A DNA stretch of 7,886 nt from an uncultured Alphaproteobacteria bacterium (GTDB lineage Bacteria; Pseudomonadota; Alphaproteobacteria; Micropepsales; Micropepsaceae). Below the pieces are notes generated by a model. It worked only from the letters and a program-made list of their open reading frames with translations, was not told where the DNA came from and searched no databases. Positions within the stretch are counted from its first letter, which is position 1; every line of letters starts with the position of its first letter. The position numbers and the translations under genes are program-made. The stretch spans positions 1 through 7,886 of the forward strand of contig CAIXUE010000204.1 of the NCBI GenBank assembly GCA_903922545.1, written 5' to 3'. Positions 6,047-7,886 of this stretch are shown here, in pieces.

Positions 6047-6294
6047 TTGGGCTTGACCTCCTGTGAGTCGAGATAGGCGAGAAGTTGGTCGTTGCGGTAG
6101 AGAATTCTGCCGCGAATCGATGTGTATCCAATCATCCCGGCCCTTCGCTCCCGCCGAATAGTGTCGATGGAAACGCCGAGGACCTCCGCCGCCAGGCCTT
6201 CCGGGATCAGGCGCGAAAGATAGCCACCATCGCCATCCTCCAACGATTCCTCGGCATTGGGCAGAATCCCACCTCTTGCTCTATCGGACCGCAT
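5875..6294 (-). CDS. HTH DNA-binding protein, excisionase/AlpA-like
   Basis: This 139-residue frame has a winged-helix HTH of the HTH_17/MerR-like excisionase type at residues 29-77: LIPEGLAAEVLGVS, then DTIRRERRAGMI, then the wing GRILYRNDQLLAYLDSQ. Such small proteins steer the integrase toward excision or regulate the int promoter. The first 28 residues are acidic and glycine-rich with no recognised fold. Residues after about 82 lie entirely in sequence that also encodes the integrase N-terminus. That tail has no recognisable feature and may simply be read-through to the first stop. The start ATG 6294 has only a weak AGGG upstream; a TTG within LEDGDGG is an alternative. The same strand and overlap suggest translation coupled to int. 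Confidence 0.7.
   Translation of the reverse strand: MRSDRARGGILPNAEESLEDGDGGYLSRLIPEGLAAEVLGVSIDTIRRERRAGMIGYTSIRGRILYRNDQLLAYLDSQEVKPKCHERNSLEAVSLNLENTGSPKGLTRLTVSGNGLGMTKDRDRHAAFLLAQRTLKKPS
6057..6062 (-). promoter_or_regulatory. Shine-Dalgarno site of the integrase
   Basis: AGGAGG on the minus strand, 10 nt before ATG 6046, lies inside the HTH reading frame. It fixes the integrase start and allows int to be translated independently of, or coupled to, the upstream HTH gene. Confidence 0.75.
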
Positions 6295-6606
6295 GGCCCG
6301 AACCCTGCGCCAGCATCCCAGGTTTGCAAGGCGAGGCAGCGGCTTTCATTTCGTCCGAAATGCGACGCCGGGCTACGGCGGCGGAGCACGGCGTGCCGAT
6401 GCGTAGCGCGAAAAGAAAGCTGTCCGCTCGCAGCGATATGCTTTGGTCTATACGCGATCCAAAGGGCGTAAGCGCTGATACCACAGCATAATGAACACTG
6501 GCTGCGACGGTCGCGTAGTGTTCCCGAGGGAATCGAATCTTTGGCTAGGCTATCTCGGGCTGATGCCGATTGAGAGACGGCCCGCGTCGCTCCCGCAGGA
6601 AATATC
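6295..6606. other. Divergent intergenic region between int/HTH operon and cargo pair
   Basis: This 312-bp region must hold the leftward promoter of the HTH/int genes and the rightward promoter of the 146-residue gene. Short frames exist on both strands, but none has a convincing ribosome site or recognisable product. Visible structure includes CTTTGG/CCAAAG (6441-6446, 6459-6464) and the nested inverted repeat at 6493-6523. TACGCGA (6451-6457) is also complementary to TCGCGTA (6511-6517), so the two structures could be alternatives. No clear -35/-10 pair was assigned. Confidence 0.45.
6493..6523. repeat. Nested 31-bp inverted repeat
   Basis: GAACACT (6493-6499) pairs with AGTGTTC (6517-6523), and inside it GCGA pairs with TCGC around a 3-nt turn. 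The position, about 85 bp before the rightward gene and in a divergent control region, suits an operator or a leader hairpin. There is no T run, so it is not a standard terminator. Confidence 0.5.
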
Positions 6607-7047
6607 ATGCTTTCGGACTCGGCAACCCACAGTGCCCTTCGTGTGTCGTCGAATCTGCTAGATCGTACGCGTCTACGTGTTCGACTGCCCGACGGGATTC
6701 TCCAGCAATATAAGCTGTGGGCAGGAGAGATGCCGATTCTTTCCGCGCGCAGAAGCGTTCGCAGGCAAGTCCTCATTGAGTTGGCGCTGATGGAAGGCGT
6801 CAATCGACTTGCTGGAGGAGAGCGGTTCTTGCCGAACCGCTATGTGATGCGCAGCTACTCGCTGCTGCTCCATTCCCAGGTCTTGCGGCAGGTTCACCTG
6901 GCCGCCGCAACTCACGACTTCAAGTGCGGTGCGCTCATCAGCGCTGTTCTAGCTAGCTACTTGGAGCGGAACGCGCCTCATTATCACGCCGTCCTCAAAC
7001 GGGAACCGGTCCTGAGGTTGATTCGAGGCGCGCGCTTCGGTGCCTGA
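6607..7047 (+). CDS. Hypothetical basic protein, 146 residues
   Basis: I do not recognise this protein. The start is well supported: AGGA lies 6 nt before ATG 6607. It is arginine-rich (clusters around 20-26, 48-53 and 137-143), with few acidic residues and no signal peptide or clear membrane segment. A predicted helical middle (about 51-69) is followed by a histidine-containing C-terminal half. HSQVLRQVHLAAATHDF (89-105) and a hydrophobic stretch GALISAVLASYLE (108-120) look like consecutive helices. It precedes the PAS-domain gene on the same strand after 93 bp, so they may be co-expressed. A nucleic-acid-binding or small regulatory role is conceivable from charge alone, but nothing specific supports it. 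It could also be a remnant. Confidence 0.55.
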   Translation: MLSDSATHSALRVSSNLLDRTRLRVRLPDGILQQYKLWAGEMPILSARRSVRRQVLIELALMEGVNRLAGGERFLPNRYVMRSYSLLLHSQVLRQVHLAAATHDFKCGALISAVLASYLERNAPHYHAVLKREPVLRLIRGARFGA

Positions 7048-7127
7048 AGAAGCGCATCGCCAGGTAAACGGCTGTGAGGACCGAATGCCCGGTGTTAGGC
7101 GCCCGAAATTCGGATGGTTGTTGGCGC

Positions 7128-7134
7128 GGAGGAG
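7128..7134 (+). promoter_or_regulatory. Shine-Dalgarno site of the PAS gene
   Basis: GGAGGAG, 6 nt before ATG 7141, decides between that start and the in-frame ATG at 7114, which lacks such a site. A short palindrome CCGAA-A-TTCGG (7103-7113) lies just upstream. Confidence 0.7.
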
Positions 7135-7140
7135 CAGTCT

Positions 7141-7716
7141 ATGCCATTGGGTATGAGGCATCGACACTGCCATCTGCTTTTGGGCTATTGGGTCGGGTTG
7201 CATAAAGGACCGCTTCCACGTCGTGAGGAGGAACTGGACTCGGAAATACTGCGGACGCTCCTTCCAGCGATCTGCCTAGTGGAGATGAGGCGTTGCGGTC
7301 TGCCTTTCTATCGCTTGGTGGGTCGACAACTCTCAAAGCGCTTCGGACAGGATGTAACAGGTATGCCAGTCTCCTCCCGCTGGGGCCCCTCGGACTACGT
7401 CCAAATTCAGGCCCACTTTCTCGAGAGCGCACGCTCCCATTGCCCGTTTTTCTATACGTCGGTCGGCCGGGACGAAGCGGGTCGCTGGCATTTGTTCGAG
7501 ACGCTCTGGGCGTCTATCCAGATGGATGACCCGCAAATCAGTTGCTTTGTCGGGGTGAGTGAGCCGCTGCTTGAGGACGGGGCTCCGCCTTTGCCCATGA
7601 TCGGGCACGAGGCGCTGAAAGATATCTCGCTGTTGAATGAGCGGCGTCCTTTGACTGTCGCGGCGGCAAAATCCTCAAATCAGTCCTCGTCGCACCTGCG
7701 GCTTGTGGTGTCGTGA
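7141..7716 (+). CDS. PAS domain protein of the PAS_5 (PF07310-like) family
   Basis: This 191-residue protein has a single PAS-like domain covering about residues 11-145. The family signature is visible: LLGYWVGL (12-20 region), RTLLPAICLVEM (38-49), FYRLVGRQLSKRFGQDVTG (56-74) and a C-terminal sheet FETLWASIQMDDPQISCFVGVSEPL (119-143). Members are common in alphaproteobacteria as stand-alone sensors of unknown ligand, often in several copies per genome. The last 45 residues are proline- and serine-rich and probably disordered. No kinase, cyclase or DNA-binding output domain is present, so it would act by binding a partner. The start is chosen by the GGAGGAG site. It may form an operon with the unknown gene 93 bp upstream. 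The stop lies about 30 bp before the IS end, so the gene is intact. Confidence 0.75.
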   Translation: MPLGMRHRHCHLLLGYWVGLHKGPLPRREEELDSEILRTLLPAICLVEMRRCGLPFYRLVGRQLSKRFGQDVTGMPVSSRWGPSDYVQIQAHFLESARSHCPFFYTSVGRDEAGRWHLFETLWASIQMDDPQISCFVGVSEPLLEDGAPPLPMIGHEALKDISLLNERRPLTVAAAKSSNQSSSHLRLVVS

Positions 7717-7746
7717 AAGCTAGGCGCCGTCAGTCGATCGGGATGC

Positions 7747-7886
7747 TGACCTGCATGGCTCTTTTTGTACCAAGCGAATTGATAGAATTGGCTTGGAAAG
7801 GAGCTTTGCGATGCCCAAGAAAAGGTTTAGCCCGGAGCAGATCGTGACGTTGCTGCGGCAGATTGAAGTGACGATGGGCCAGGGTA
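7747..7886 (+). mobile_element. IS3-family insertion sequence, left end (cut by window)
   Basis: An IS3-type OrfA start lies at 7811. The sequence TGACCTGC at 7747 has the TG start typical of IS3-family terminal repeats and sits 64 bp before the gene, the usual distance. The exact end is a guess without the right-hand inverted repeat and target duplication, which are outside the window. Confidence 0.6.
7811..7886 (+). CDS. IS3-family transposase OrfA, N-terminal fragment (runs off window)
   Basis: Only 25 codons are in the window. MPKKRFSPEQIVTLLRQIEV is the characteristic opening of OrfA of IS3-family elements, the helix-turn-helix part that binds the terminal repeats. In complete elements OrfA is joined by a -1 frameshift to the DDE catalytic OrfB. 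AAGGAG lies 7 nt before the ATG. The gene is open to the window edge, so its integrity cannot be judged. The exact IS group is not certain. Confidence 0.85.
   Translation, partial: MPKKRFSPEQIVTLLRQIEVTMGQG

Larger units (their letters stand above)
4892..7886. mobile_element. Integrated genomic island or phage-like element, one end plus partial content
   Basis: Everything right of tRNA-Val is best read as accessory: a tRNA-proximal integrase, an excisionase-like HTH gene, a divergent cargo pair, and an IS3-type element. Codon use is less GC-biased than in the core genes to the left (more CGA, TTG, AGA and CAA). The right boundary lies outside the window. No phage structural, conjugation or replication genes are in view, so the element class is unknown. 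Confidence 0.6.

Noticed and set aside
6207..6803. Minus-strand frame of 198 codons across the divergent region
   Set aside because: It overlaps both the HTH gene and the unknown rightward gene, has no ribosome site, and its product is Arg/Ser-rich with no motif.

Overview
The window looks like an alphaproteobacterial chromosome. The main evidence is a CpdR-type single-domain response regulator (cell-cycle proteolysis control), a near-consensus CtrA box in front of it, and the GC-rich codon use of the first 4.6 kb. I cannot place it below class level.

Positions 1-4590 are core chromosome. Three minus-strand genes read leftward: a metallophosphoesterase of the LpxH-like fold (1750-2637), a GT4 glycosyltransferase (681-1703) and a membrane GT-C/GT87-type glycosyltransferase cut by the window edge (1-600). 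Together they suggest envelope or glycolipid work. To the right is a gene-free stretch (2638-3155). It holds a plus-strand intrinsic terminator with no plus-strand gene in front of it. A promoter-like pair and two further hairpins precede it, so the stretch reads as a roughly 94-nt small RNA with an exposed CCUCCC. Next comes an N-formylglutamate amidohydrolase family gene (minus, 3156-4070), divergent from cpdR (plus, 4228-4590). The divergent spacer carries TTAA-N7-TTAC, a likely CtrA site.

Positions 4671-4891 are a tRNA-Val locus. The first tRNA-Val(GAC) is only a 5' half that breaks off exactly at the end of the anticodon loop. The second tRNA-Val(GAC), 4817-4891, is complete with an encoded CCA.

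From 4892 on is an integrated element. A tyrosine integrase runs toward the tRNA and stops 3 bp after its CCA, preceded by an overlapping excisionase-like HTH gene. Codon use becomes less biased here, and cargo follows: an unrecognised 146-residue basic protein, a PAS_5-like protein, and the left end of an IS3-family insertion sequence cut by the window edge. The second att site must lie outside the window. No CRISPR array, rRNA or defence system is recognisable.
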